The notes under the pieces: model-generated
The model's input: only the letters and a program-made list of their open reading frames with translations
Told to the model about the DNA's origin: nothing
The model's database searches: none
In this document: piece by piece, positions 1 through 7,528 of the stretch
Layout of the letters: each line of letters opens with the position of its first letter
How positions within the stretch are numbered: the first letter of the stretch is position 1
Made by a program: the position numbers and the translations under genes
NCBI RefSeq assembly: GCF_024266705.1
Contig: NZ_CP100758.1
Coordinates: 1-64,000 of the forward strand
Direction of reading: 5' to 3'
From: Natrinema gelatinilyticum
GTDB taxonomy: Archaea; Halobacteriota; Halobacteria; Halobacteriales; Natrialbaceae
Length of the DNA: 64,000 nucleotides

Positions 1-60
1 AGTGAGTAACTGAAGCATTGAATTGAGGATTCAGGAATCCACGCAACTCAAGTCACAGAT

Positions 61-235
61 TCATTGAATCCTTGAATCCATGAATCCATGAGTGTTTGAA
101 TCAGTGAGTGCTTGAAACATTGAATCGGGGATTCCAGAATCCCCGCAATCCAAGTTACAAATCATTGAATCTATGAATCAGTGAAATACAGATGCTGTGA
201 ATCTGTGAATCAAAGATTCAATGACAGTAACTGTA
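61..235. repeat. 8-bp-phased TGAATC repeat array, candidate partition centromere
   Basis: The stretch upstream of the ParA gene is built from repeated (T/A)TGAATC units. Between about 70 and 145 they recur with an 8-bp period (CATTGAAT, CCTTGAAT, CCATGAAT and similar). Related units (TGATTCAATGA) occur just before the ParA start and again just after the partner gene (1712-1732). Arrays like this beside parA genes usually act as centromere and operator sites bound by the partner protein. That role is inferred here from position and periodicity. Confidence 0.55.
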
Positions 236-353
236 TGACATGAAATCGTATCTCTCAGCCCGACAAACATCGATACTCGCCATAATCGTGTTGAGAGAAA
301 CACAACAAAGTGTCTGACGTGGATTTATGAGTCATTGATTCAATGATTGAGCT

Positions 354-1265
354 ATGACCGAGTCACCTCGTGGATGGGGCGTCACACCATCGACTGGCAT
401 CCCCACGATCGCCTTCGGTAACCAGAAAGGCGGGACTGGAAAGACAACTGCAACGATCAACAGTGCCGCGGCGCTGGCCACTCGCGACCACGATGTTCTT
501 GCAATCGATATGGACCCACAAGCCGACATGACGAAAGGGCTTGGACTGGGTCCAGGCGACGACAACGATCCATCAAGCCCGAAGAACGAACTCCCCAACA
601 CACTGGTCACCGATGACGAGAACCTGCTCGACGTACTCGTCGACAATCCGCGCACGCACGACACTAGTCTTTCGGAGATTGTGATTGAAGCCGACGAGTA
701 CGACCATCTGAATTTCGACCTGATTCCCAGTCACAAGGATATGGGCCTTGCTCGAGATTGGATGGACGATGCGAATGCCCGTCTCTCGCTGAAACTTGCC
801 CTCGAAAAGATGGTTGACGACGGATACAACTACGATTTTATCGTAGTCGACTGCCCTCCCGACCTCTCAGTCCTGACGGACGCGGCATTCATCGCGGCCC
901 AGAACGTCTTCCTGGCTGCACAGACCCAAGCAACATCACGGGATGCACTGGACGACCTGTGGGATCAGCTGGAGTCCATCGAGGACAACCAGCACATCGA
1001 GATTGCTATCGTCGGGCTCCTTGCAAATATGTATCGTGACGACGGTCAGTCGCAAAAGTTCCTCAACGCATTCGACGAGTCTTTCGCGTCAATGGCACCG
1101 ATTTTCAAACTCCCGATGCGAGTTGCGATTCAGCGCGCGTGGGATAACGGACGAGATATTTTCGAATGGGAGGATGCAAACGACCAGCAAGTAGAGCGCG
1201 ATATCTTCCTCGAGATTGCAGAAACGATGGAACGGGCGTTCGACAAAACGCAGGTGGAGGTGTAA
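354..1265 (+). CDS. parA: ParA/Soj-type partition ATPase
   Basis: This is a 303-aa deviant Walker-A ATPase of the ParA/MinD superfamily. It would move plasmid copies apart by cycling on nucleoid DNA in complex with a centromere-bound partner. The P-loop KGGTGKTT lies near residues 25-32. The switch region is the DMDPQADMT segment, and a further hydrophobic strand ends in VVDCPPD. The ATG is followed by an acidic body typical of halophiles. A TGAATC repeat array lies directly upstream. The next gene starts 2 bp after the stop, so the two genes are presumably co-transcribed. The ParA-type assignment is secure; the partition role is inferred from the operon and repeats. Confidence 0.9.
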   Translation: MTESPRGWGVTPSTGIPTIAFGNQKGGTGKTTATINSAAALATRDHDVLAIDMDPQADMTKGLGLGPGDDNDPSSPKNELPNTLVTDDENLLDVLVDNPRTHDTSLSEIVIEADEYDHLNFDLIPSHKDMGLARDWMDDANARLSLKLALEKMVDDGYNYDFIVVDCPPDLSVLTDAAFIAAQNVFLAAQTQATSRDALDDLWDQLESIEDNQHIEIAIVGLLANMYRDDGQSQKFLNAFDESFASMAPIFKLPMRVAIQRAWDNGRDIFEWEDANDQQVERDIFLEIAETMERAFDKTQVEV

Positions 1266-1267
1266 GT

Positions 1268-1714
1268 ATGCCTCGAGGAATGGATGAGCGGTTCGACGAT
1301 CCTTCAGACGAACGAGAAGAGGAGGACGGTGGCACCGAGGAAGAGTCCATGGAGACGTCGACAAAATCAGAGGGTCGTGAAACCGGAGCAGCCACCGATC
1401 AACAGTCGAACCAACAGAGGACCGCATCCACGACGACCACCGAATCGTCTATGAGTGGAGCAGACGAATCAGACGACGAAACGCTGAACATCCGCGAAGA
1501 TTGGGATTCAGCCACGATATACGTTGAACCAGAGCAAAGCGAAGACATCGAGATCACATTTACTCGCCTGAAGAAGCAGCTTAAACGGGAGGACATTACG
1601 CTGGAGAAGAACAAGCACTTCTATCACGGGGTTTTTGAGGTGGCATTCGGCGAGCACCAGGAAGAAACAAAAGAGAAGATTCGCGAACTCGCAAAGCAAG
1701 ACGTCGATCAGTGA
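1268..1714 (+). CDS. Acidic ParA-partner protein (putative centromere-binding protein)
   Basis: This 148-aa protein starts at an ATG 2 bp after the ParA stop, the position where a ParB/AspA-like partner is expected. Residues 1-75 are low-complexity (Asp, Glu, Ser, Thr) and probably disordered. The C-terminal half, from about residue 80, looks folded: an ETLNIREDWDSATIYVEP stretch followed by charged helices ending KIRELAKQDVDQ. I do not recognise a classical ParB nuclease or HTH domain. The repeat unit TGAATCACTGATTCA sits right after the stop codon. Function is inferred from context only. Confidence 0.6.
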   Translation: MPRGMDERFDDPSDEREEEDGGTEEESMETSTKSEGRETGAATDQQSNQQRTASTTTTESSMSGADESDDETLNIREDWDSATIYVEPEQSEDIEITFTRLKKQLKREDITLEKNKHFYHGVFEVAFGEHQEETKEKIRELAKQDVDQ

Positions 1715-1806
1715 ATCACTGATTCACAGAATCTCGAAAGTTGTGAGAATGGCACACGTCTGTGGAGGCGCCCGATATTGACCTTCGCCATCCTCACAAC
1801 GAGGTA

Positions 1807-2287
1807 ATGAGTACGTCCGATCACCCGCCAAGCGACCTGGAGTCCGTTCGGAAGCAGTTCAACGTCGTCACCCAAGAAACGCGATTTGCGCTCCTCCAGG
1901 ACATCCTCGGGCACCCATCGGAACTGCCTCGGGCATCCGTCGGAACTGCCGACGCTGAAGGAACTCGACTACGTCAACTCGAGCAAGAGCCAGACGACGA
2001 TCCGCCAGCACCTCCAGCAGTTCGTCGACGCCGGCATCGTCGAAGAAGTGCTCCTGCCCGATGACCGTCGGCGGAACGACCTACCGTACAAGTTCTACGG
2101 AATCAGCGAGAGCGGTCGGCAGTTTCTCGAGGAGCATAAGCTCCTCCGAGCGCAGGATACCCTCCGAGAGATCTACGACCGGGTGGAGAAAACCGACGAC
2201 ATCACACGCTATGAGACTGCTCCGCGACCCGAGCGTAGCAGCTCCCGTCGTTCACTTCGCAGCCGGGAGATCCTCCCAAACAACTAG
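1807..2287 (+). pseudogene. Winged-helix transcription regulator, frameshifted by a 22-bp tandem duplication
   Basis: The 5' frame (MSTSDHPPSDLESVRKQF, then TRFALLQDILGHPSELP) and the downstream frame (ELDYVNSSKSQTTIRQHLQQF, then DAGIVEEVLLP and YKFYGISESGRQFLEEHKLL) together make one haloarchaeal ArsR/PadR-like wHTH protein of roughly 150 aa. They are separated by an imperfect 22-bp direct repeat: copy 1 at 1905-1926, copy 2 at 1927-1948, two mismatches. Since 22 is not a multiple of 3, the reading frame is lost. The two mismatches suggest the duplication is not brand new. The recognition helix is intact but out of frame with the start. Confidence 0.7.
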
Positions 2288-2312
2288 CCATTCGACTGGG
2301 GTGCTATTTCGT

Positions 2313-2636
2313 TTACTCGTCTGGATTCACTGGGGATTTGTATTTTGACTTGACGCGATCTCCCTCTCGCCACTGCCAGTAGTAGTAACGGTTATCGTTA
2401 ATCTCCTTGATCGTGACCGTCGCTTTCGAGGGGACGTCATCGGGAAGATCATCGGGGCGCTCGTCGATCTCGTCTTCGTCCTCCGCTTCGGCAAGGCGGG
2501 CCTCACGCTCGCGATACTCGGCGAGTTCCTCGGCATAGCGTGCAACGTGCCGGAGCAGTTCAGGCGAGTAGTCGTTGAGCGTGTCGACGACGTCTGTGGG
2601 AAGTTCCGCTGAGGGCGCCGGTGGTTCGTAGGACAT
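2313..2636 (-). CDS. Conserved haloarchaeal hypothetical protein (MSYEPPAPS family)
   Basis: This 107-aa acidic protein was assigned the start MSYEPPAPSAELP rather than an upstream codon. That choice places a perfect inverted repeat (2650-2690) just before the ATG. The middle, YSPELLRHVARYAEELAEYR, looks like an amphipathic helix. It is followed by an Asp/Glu linker and a C-terminal SKATVTIKEINDNRYYYWQW segment that resembles a small beta module. I recall the family as widespread on haloarchaeal chromosomes and plasmids, but no function is known to me. An IS1595-family element sits immediately upstream, 61 bp from the start, and may have separated the gene from distal promoter sequence. Confidence 0.7.
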   Translation of the reverse strand: MSYEPPAPSAELPTDVVDTLNDYSPELLRHVARYAEELAEYREREARLAEAEDEDEIDERPDDLPDDVPSKATVTIKEINDNRYYYWQWREGDRVKSKYKSPVNPDE

Positions 2637-2649
2637 GAGCCGATCTCTG

Positions 2650-2690
2650 TTAACCAACACAGACGCCAGAGACATAGATGTGTTGGTTAA
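2650..2690. promoter_or_regulatory. Perfect 12-bp inverted repeat TTAACCAACACA, putative operator
   Basis: The arms TTAACCAACACA (2650-2661) and TGTGTTGGTTAA (2679-2690) are exact reverse complements separated by 17 bp. They lie 13 bp upstream of the 2313-2636 gene start. An almost identical arrangement recurs at 40880-40921, with 10-bp arms and the same overall span to within one base. This spacing suits a dimeric DNA-binding protein; the binding factor is unknown. Confidence 0.6.
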
Positions 2691-2697
2691 ACCGCTA

Positions 2698-3737
2698 CGC
2701 TCTTATGTAGAGCTGGGGAATGCCCCCATAGCAAGGCAGTCGATGACGCTTACGAGGGATGCGCCAGCGAGATTCAATGAACGGATGATTCCAAATGTGT
2801 GAGCGGCCTGCTCCAAGCCGTGCTTGGACAGGCCGCGGAACTTCCGTAGCCACGGTTTGATGAGTGAAAAGAGGCACTCAACCTGGTTAATATGGACACC
2901 GTCAGGCGAGACGTACGTCTCGTCGTGCACAACGATCTGGTGAGTGTACTCCATCTGCCGATACGCTTGGAGACCATCAGTCCAGACCTCTCCCAGCGGC
3001 TGGGAGAGGTCTTCAGCCTCCTGTATTACTGGATCAAGGTCTGTTTCGTAACTGATGCCAAGCTGGCCGTGAACAACCCGTAGCACGTCGCGGCACGCCG
3101 CGACGAGCGTTATCTGGTCGCCGTGTCGTCCACGCCAGCGCGAGCGTCCTGATCGAGACGACCCGCCGCGGTGACGGCTGTTCCGCGGCGGGTCTTGGCC
3201 TTTGTATCCTGAACAGACGCTGCTGGATTCATCGATTTGTACCGGTCCGTCGATTTCCTGCTGGAACTGGTTCCAGTCGACCGGGAAGCCTCGCTGAACC
3301 GCGGCTTCGACCTCTCGAATGGCGTAGTAGACGGTCTTGTACGCTCGATCGAGCAGTGTCGCAATTTTCGAGATACTCAACAGCGTGTCGGCATAGAGGA
3401 TGAATGCGAGAAGCACCTCTCCAGTGGTGAGGTGCTTCTCGTGAAACGGTGTTCCGTAGGTGCAAACCGGCTTGAACCCACAGCTTCGGCAGATAACACG
3501 ATTCGATGACGGCCACGTTTGGATGCTTGGATCACCGCATTCTGGACACGGAGCCTGCTCCCAGAATTTCTTGAGTCGCCGCTCGATTTGATCATCGAGC
3601 GGCTTCGTCTGCAGTTCAACCACTCCAAGATCAACGAGCTGTTGCAGCATCTTCCCGAATGCTGGCTGAGACATATTCTCTTGAGATCAGCCATCACAGT
3701 GTAACCGTGGGGCATTCCCCAGCTCTACATAAGAGCG
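2698..3737 (-). mobile_element. IS1595-family insertion sequence, complete
   Basis: The element is 1040 bp with perfect 29-bp terminal inverted repeats beginning CGCTCTTATGTAGAGCTGGG (2698-2726 and 3709-3737). It is flanked by the 8-bp direct repeat AACCGCTA (2690-2697 and 3738-3745). An 8-bp duplication and a single DDE transposase with an N-terminal zinc ribbon fit the IS1595 family (ISH4/ISNwi1-like groups in haloarchaea). Perfect ends and an intact target duplication point to a recent insertion. Confidence 0.92.
2703..3674 (-). CDS. IS1595-family transposase
   Basis: This 323-aa transposase fills the IS. A zinc ribbon near residues 40-65 (APCPECGDPSIQTW, then ICRSCGFKP) precedes the DDE-type ISXO2-like domain. 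That domain starts at GPVQIDESS, where the first catalytic Asp is visible. The second acidic motif is in EVWTDGLQAYRQ, and the C-terminal motif is HINQVECLFSLIKPWLRKFRG, which carries the family's Asn/Glu position. The stop codon lies inside the left inverted repeat, a common layout. An Arg/Ser/Gly-rich insertion follows the first Asp. The gene appears intact. Confidence 0.9.
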   Translation of the reverse strand: MSQPAFGKMLQQLVDLGVVELQTKPLDDQIERRLKKFWEQAPCPECGDPSIQTWPSSNRVICRSCGFKPVCTYGTPFHEKHLTTGEVLLAFILYADTLLSISKIATLLDRAYKTVYYAIREVEAAVQRGFPVDWNQFQQEIDGPVQIDESSSVCSGYKGQDPPRNSRHRGGSSRSGRSRWRGRHGDQITLVAACRDVLRVVHGQLGISYETDLDPVIQEAEDLSQPLGEVWTDGLQAYRQMEYTHQIVVHDETYVSPDGVHINQVECLFSLIKPWLRKFRGLSKHGLEQAAHTFGIIRSLNLAGASLVSVIDCLAMGAFPSST

Positions 3738-3745
3738 AACCGCTA

Positions 3746-4028
3746 CCAACCGCTCTCAACAGTCCTCAATCCTCAAGCAGCTGTACCGCTACTCGAAACT
3801 CTCCATCTCATAACACTTCTCTGTCTGCTCGCTGGTAGGTGAGAATAACGACGCCCGCTCCGACTGACTTGGTGTCCACGAGTCGCAACGTCGTCGTCTC
3901 GCCGCTTTCACTGAAAACGAGGGGTGTGAGCACCAACCCGTTTTTCACTGAAAATCAGGGGTGTCCCTCTTTCATTCCTCCTCGAACGTATCACGGCAGC
4001 ACCGAAGATCAGCGAATATGGGAAAAAT
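3746..4028. other. Non-coding region between IS1595 element and next gene
   Basis: No convincing gene is visible here. The stretch holds the two ORB-like boxes described separately. The remainder is moderately AT-rich sequence without recognisable repeats. Confidence 0.5.
3906..3965 (+). repeat. Pair of canonical haloarchaeal origin recognition boxes (ORB-C)
   Basis: Two direct copies occur: TTTCACTGAAAACGAGGGGT followed by GTG (3906-3928), and TTTCACTGAAAATCAGGGGT followed by GTC (3943-3965). They are 37 bp apart and in the same orientation. The half-palindromic TTCACTGAAAA core plus G-string (GGGGTGT) matches what I know of haloarchaeal ORBs bound by Orc1/Cdc6. No orc gene adjoins them; the nearest is about 5.7 kb away and is surrounded by a different repeat family. 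They may mark a separate or relic origin. Confidence 0.6.
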
Positions 4029-4505
4029 TTACGTCACACGGCGGACGGCACTTTCTACCTGACTTTTTGGAATCCACTCCTCCGATAATTTGGGAACGTC
4101 CTCTCGCTGCTCGAATTCCTGTTGTTTCGCCTGCAACCGATTCTCCAACCAATCGTGCCGGGATTCATCAGCGGCGGCGTTCTCAAGGCCTTCCTCAAGT
4201 TTGTAAATGCGGTGGGCGAGCTGCATGAGCGGTGGTGCGGCGGCCGAGTCAGCGAGCCGGATTGCCTTTTCTGATTCGCGGTCGATTCGGCCAACGAACT
4301 CGATGGGCGTTCCGCTATCGACGTATCCCACTTTCTCTTCTGCGAGCCACTCTGGGAGCTGGATCAAGAGTTCGTCTTCGCCAAGCTGGCCGAGTAGCTG
4401 CCATCGTAAACGGGTTTCCGTGGTATCGGACTCATTGCTGTCACCCTGCCACTCCTGAGCAAAGGTCTCATAGTCACTATATTCGGTGATTTCCAGATCA
4501 GGCAT
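4029..4505 (-). CDS. Hypothetical acidic helical protein
   Basis: This is a 158-aa reading from the start MPDLEITEYSDYETFAQEW; the codons upstream of that ATG look non-coding (Ser/Arg/Phe-rich). The N-terminal half includes LLIQLPEWLAEEKVGYVDSG. The C-terminal half is predicted helical and charged (LAHRIYKLEEGLENAAADES, then LENRLQAKQQEFEQREDV), possibly a coiled coil. I recognise no domain. It is convergent with nothing nearby and transcribed towards the ORB pair. Low confidence in function, reasonable confidence that it is coding because of its acidic composition. Confidence 0.5.
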   Translation of the reverse strand: MPDLEITEYSDYETFAQEWQGDSNESDTTETRLRWQLLGQLGEDELLIQLPEWLAEEKVGYVDSGTPIEFVGRIDRESEKAIRLADSAAAPPLMQLAHRIYKLEEGLENAAADESRHDWLENRLQAKQQEFEQREDVPKLSEEWIPKSQVESAVRRVT

Positions 4506-4863
4506 TGTTTTCAGTACGGACTGAAGCAGAATACGGGTGTCGCATGAGTGGTCTGCGTCACTTCTGAATCGTGGCTGCGTCGGTCCGCTATTCGAATTCG
4601 GCAACTCGAGCGAACGCTTTCGAAACGAGTATTCAAACCAAACCCCGATCACTCTTAGCCGCCGACGCGACAGCTCACTGAATTCACTAGACGAATCAGC
4701 ACCAAACTGTTCCGTGCCAGGACAGAACAAGCGACTCAGATCACGTTAGCTTTCGACGCTTTGTGAGGTACTGAGGACTGAGCGACTCTTGGATTGGTTG
4801 GCAAGTGGTTTCAGCCACCTCCCTACCCCGAGCATCTTGAGGCTAGGATGAGTACTGGTGGGT

Positions 4864-5220
4864 ATGGCATGGACCGAGAAAGACGAAGAGCGGGAAGAGC
4901 GAATCAGTATGCGTATCATCGTTGATACATATAGCCCTGAAGAGCAGGCGTGGGGATGGCACGCCTATTTGGACGATACGATGGACTTCCCGTTCGAAGC
5001 GCGCTGTGTAACCGAGCGAGAGGAGTCTCCCCTCAAAGAAGGCGAAACGATACGCGTGGTTGGAATGTCCCCGACAGATCCGACTCTCAGTCAGATGTTT
5101 GTGACGATAGAGTGGATGGACAGAGAACTAGGCGTGCCGCTGGAGCAACTGGAGCCTCTCGAAGCTGGTCATGATACAGAACAAGCGATTGCAGACTGGC
5201 AGTACTGGCTCGACCGCTGA
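4864..5220 (+). CDS. CcbP-like calcium-binding protein (PF11535-type)
   Basis: This 118-aa protein resembles the CcbP family first described in cyanobacteria, small acidic proteins that bind calcium. Visible family features are the opening REERISMRIIVDTYSPEEQ, then WGWHAYLDDTMDFPFEARC, the SPLKEGETIRVVGMSP beta strand, and a C-terminal helix rich in Asp and Glu ending ADWQYWLDR. The ATG at 4864 was chosen over a GTG two codons upstream. The gene stands alone between repeat-rich and IS-rich DNA. The family call rests on remembered motif similarity. Confidence 0.7.
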   Translation: MAWTEKDEEREERISMRIIVDTYSPEEQAWGWHAYLDDTMDFPFEARCVTEREESPLKEGETIRVVGMSPTDPTLSQMFVTIEWMDRELGVPLEQLEPLEAGHDTEQAIADWQYWLDR

Positions 5221-5287
5221 CAACCGTGACTCCCTGAAAGAACCTTCCACAACCGTGAACCCTCCAGGAGTCGAGCCCCCGAAACAC

Positions 5288-5469
5288 AAAAAACTGAAGT
5301 ACAATTCCGCACTCTTGGTCAGAAATCTATTTGTGTGGTGAAAGTAGAGCCCAGTGATGAGCCCATAGAAGTTGACGGCGACAAACTATACGTGAGGACA
5401 GGAAGTGACACAAATCAGCTCAGCACCAGAGTTTCTAACGATTATATCAAGAAGCATTTCAGGAATTAA
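5288..5469 (+). pseudogene. C-terminal remnant of a Schlafen/AlbA_2-type ATP-binding protein
   Basis: One frame reads VQFRTLGQKSICVVKVEPSD, then EPIEVDGDKLYVRTGSDTNQ and YIKKHFRN before a stop. The pattern of hydrophobic strand, small-residue-rich SDEPI, FYVR/LYVR-TG and a final aromatic helix is typical of the C-terminal end of AlbA_2 (Schlafen-like) proteins, which are often found in defence islands. No start codon or N-terminal half is present, so this is a truncated leftover. The assignment is by pattern only. Confidence 0.4.
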
Positions 5470-5609
5470 CTTTCATATCTCCTAGCAAATTCCTCCTATC
5501 AAAGCGGATTAACCCGGAACCTCAGCAAAAAACACATTTCTTCTACTTGTTTTACAGAAGATATATTTGCGGAGAAAGATCCATACAGTAGTACTGTCAC
5601 TGTCACCCC

Positions 5610-6596
5610 ATGCCAACTGATCGGCTTCGCAGTATTGTCCCAATGTTTGGCGGTGGAACGCGCTACGTTGAGACGTTGGACGCGATTCTTGAGTTCGTGG
5701 AGGCGCATCACCCGACGTCGGATGAGCTCGTTGGGTGGCATCGCGGATCGTTTGCGAACGTGTCGAGTCGGGAGTCGATTATGCGGCGGGTGAGTTATCT
5801 GCAGCAGGTTGGCTTCCTTCAGCAGGCAGACGAGCAGTGGATGCTCGGGGATGCTGGCCACGAGTACATTGAGCAGGGTGATGTGGGGACGTTGCTTCGG
5901 ATTATGTGTGATTGGAACGTGGGGCTTCGGAGTCTGCTGTATGCGTTATCTGCTGGGTCGATGACGCTCAGGGAGGTGAGTGACCAGCAGTTGGATACGC
6001 ATCCGGAGTTGGGGTGGAGTCGCGGGGAGACGGACATGGCGAGACAGCGAGTGAATTGGTTGCGAAGCATGGGGCTCGTGGAGGAGCGAGGTGATTCGTA
6101 CGTGTTGACTGATGAGGGCAGGTCGTTCGTCGAGAACGCCGTTGCAGAGTGGAGTGACTCAGACTGGACACCGGCGACGAGCGATGCCGAGGTAAGTGCT
6201 GGGACGTACACGACGACGATTCACGCCCGAGCGGTTGATCCTGAGTTCCGTGCGACGGTGATTTCGCGTCATGACCGAGAATGCCCGATCTCGGGTGTAG
6301 ATCACCCTGGTTTGCTGGACGTGGCTCACGTGTTATCGTGGAGTGACTACCCGGAGTACAGGGCGGATTTGACGAACGTGCTCCCGCTGAGTAAGACGCA
6401 TCACGCTGCGTTTGACCGTGGTCTGTTCACGATCGATCGAGACTACCGACTGCATGTGAATCCGTCGTTTGAGACGCAAAGCGAGTTGCTGCAGCGAACG
6501 ATTATCGAGCAAGATGGTGAACAAGTTGCGCTTCCCGATGAGTGCTTGAATCCGGAGTACCTCGCACAGCATAACGCGTCACTCGTGTGGGTGTAG
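5610..6596 (+). CDS. HNH endonuclease with N-terminal winged-helix repeats
   Basis: This 328-aa protein has two tandem winged-helix-like segments at about residues 10-90 and 95-175 (VSYLQQVGFLQQADEQW and VNWLRSMGLVEERGDSYVLT are the wing-like strands). A C-terminal HNH_2-type nuclease domain runs from about residue 205 to 300. It includes RHDRECPISGVDHPGLLDVA, followed by HVLSW, LPLSKTHHAAFDRGLFTID. The conserved His and Asn positions are present (DVAHVLSW, NVLPLSKTHHAAFD). Similar haloarchaeal proteins are annotated as HNH endonucleases, often in restriction-type or accessory loci. The gene stands alone; its substrate is unknown. It appears intact. Confidence 0.8.
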   Translation: MPTDRLRSIVPMFGGGTRYVETLDAILEFVEAHHPTSDELVGWHRGSFANVSSRESIMRRVSYLQQVGFLQQADEQWMLGDAGHEYIEQGDVGTLLRIMCDWNVGLRSLLYALSAGSMTLREVSDQQLDTHPELGWSRGETDMARQRVNWLRSMGLVEERGDSYVLTDEGRSFVENAVAEWSDSDWTPATSDAEVSAGTYTTTIHARAVDPEFRATVISRHDRECPISGVDHPGLLDVAHVLSWSDYPEYRADLTNVLPLSKTHHAAFDRGLFTIDRDYRLHVNPSFETQSELLQRTIIEQDGEQVALPDECLNPEYLAQHNASLVWV

Positions 6597-6712
6597 AATA
6601 GAGATTGAACTGACGGGGCAACGTGGTATAATATAGCGGTTAGTACGGCTGTGTTGAATCGCTGTAAGGCGTTGGAATCCGCTGTTTGACGGAGCGTTTA
6701 ATATTGTAGTGC

Positions 6713-7051
6713 TCATCCCGATGACTCGCAACTTAGGATTTTGCTGAACCAGTTGGTGCGATCGTTCAACAAGAGGGACAAGAAGTTGAGGTATCCCTGA
6801 AGATGATGTTTTGAGACACCTCGGAACTTCGCCAGCCACTGGCGAAGGAAGCTATGACGGTTCTCGCAACTGTTTACACGAGCGTCGCCGATCACGTACG
6901 TCTCATCGTACGTGATCGCCAGATGAGCGTCAATTCCGTCGTACTCGTCGATGCCATCGTAGATCGTATAGTCATCAGTGCAGAGAATCACCGTCTCATC
7001 ACCTCGGTCGGCTATTTCCTCGTCCACGTCTTGGAGATTCTCTCGAACCAA
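6713..7051 (-). pseudogene. IS1595-family transposase, C-terminal fragment
   Basis: The fragment of about 110 codons carries the last third of an ISXO2-like transposase. The second acidic motif is in ILCTDDYTIYDGIDEYDG, followed by ARVNSCENRHSFLRQWLAKF and RGVSKHHLQGYLNFLSLL. The N-terminal zinc ribbon and first catalytic Asp are missing. No clear inverted repeat could be placed at either side. Its sequence is not close to the IS1595 element at 2698-3737, so it is a separate remnant. Confidence 0.7.
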
Positions 7052-7180
7052 AAACTCAACTCGTCGATGTTAGATGCAATTAACAGTCAGTCCAGATACT
7101 GAAACCGAAGGAGAGACTCCCCATTAGGGTATTTGGACCCACGCCGAACGGTTATTTACGCGCCAAGAGCTACTTGGAGT

Positions 7181-7528
7181 ATGGCTCAAGATGGATCCCT
7201 TGTTGAATCGCTTCCAGACCGCCCCCTCAAGGATACTGAGCGTGACTCACTCGAACGACACGAGAGCATCCAGTCAATAATGCCTCAGACGACGAAATTT
7301 GATCCGGAACACGGGATGGTTATGGACACTGCGATGTTCATTGGCTACGACTGGGTGACAGCCGTGACCTACGAAGCAGGTCACGGCTGGAGGGTTGTCT
7401 ACGAGAGCGGTATGGAAGATAACATCCTCTCAGATGGGTTTCTGCGAAGCGAGGAACTCTACGAAGAGCATCCGATTCAGCAAGGAATGGACGCTATGAG
7501 TGCTGTTGCCTCGGAAGACGAAGAATAG
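7181..7528 (+). CDS. Hypothetical protein
   Basis: This is a 115-aa acidic reading from the ATG at MAQDGSLVESLPDRPLKD. Distinctive central strands are MVMDTAMFIGYDWVTAV and GHGWRVVYESGMEDNILSDG. The tail is Glu/Asp-rich. I do not recognise the family. An upstream in-frame codon exists but gives a non-acidic N-terminus, so the later ATG is preferred. It lies between an IS fragment and the outermost boxes of replicator A. Confidence 0.5.
   Translation: MAQDGSLVESLPDRPLKDTERDSLERHESIQSIMPQTTKFDPEHGMVMDTAMFIGYDWVTAVTYEAGHGWRVVYESGMEDNILSDGFLRSEELYEEHPIQQGMDAMSAVASEDEE

Noticed and set aside
61..235. CRISPR array interpretation of the TGAATC repeats
   Set aside because: Units are 8 bp with no unique spacers and no cas genes nearby; a phased binding array is the better reading.
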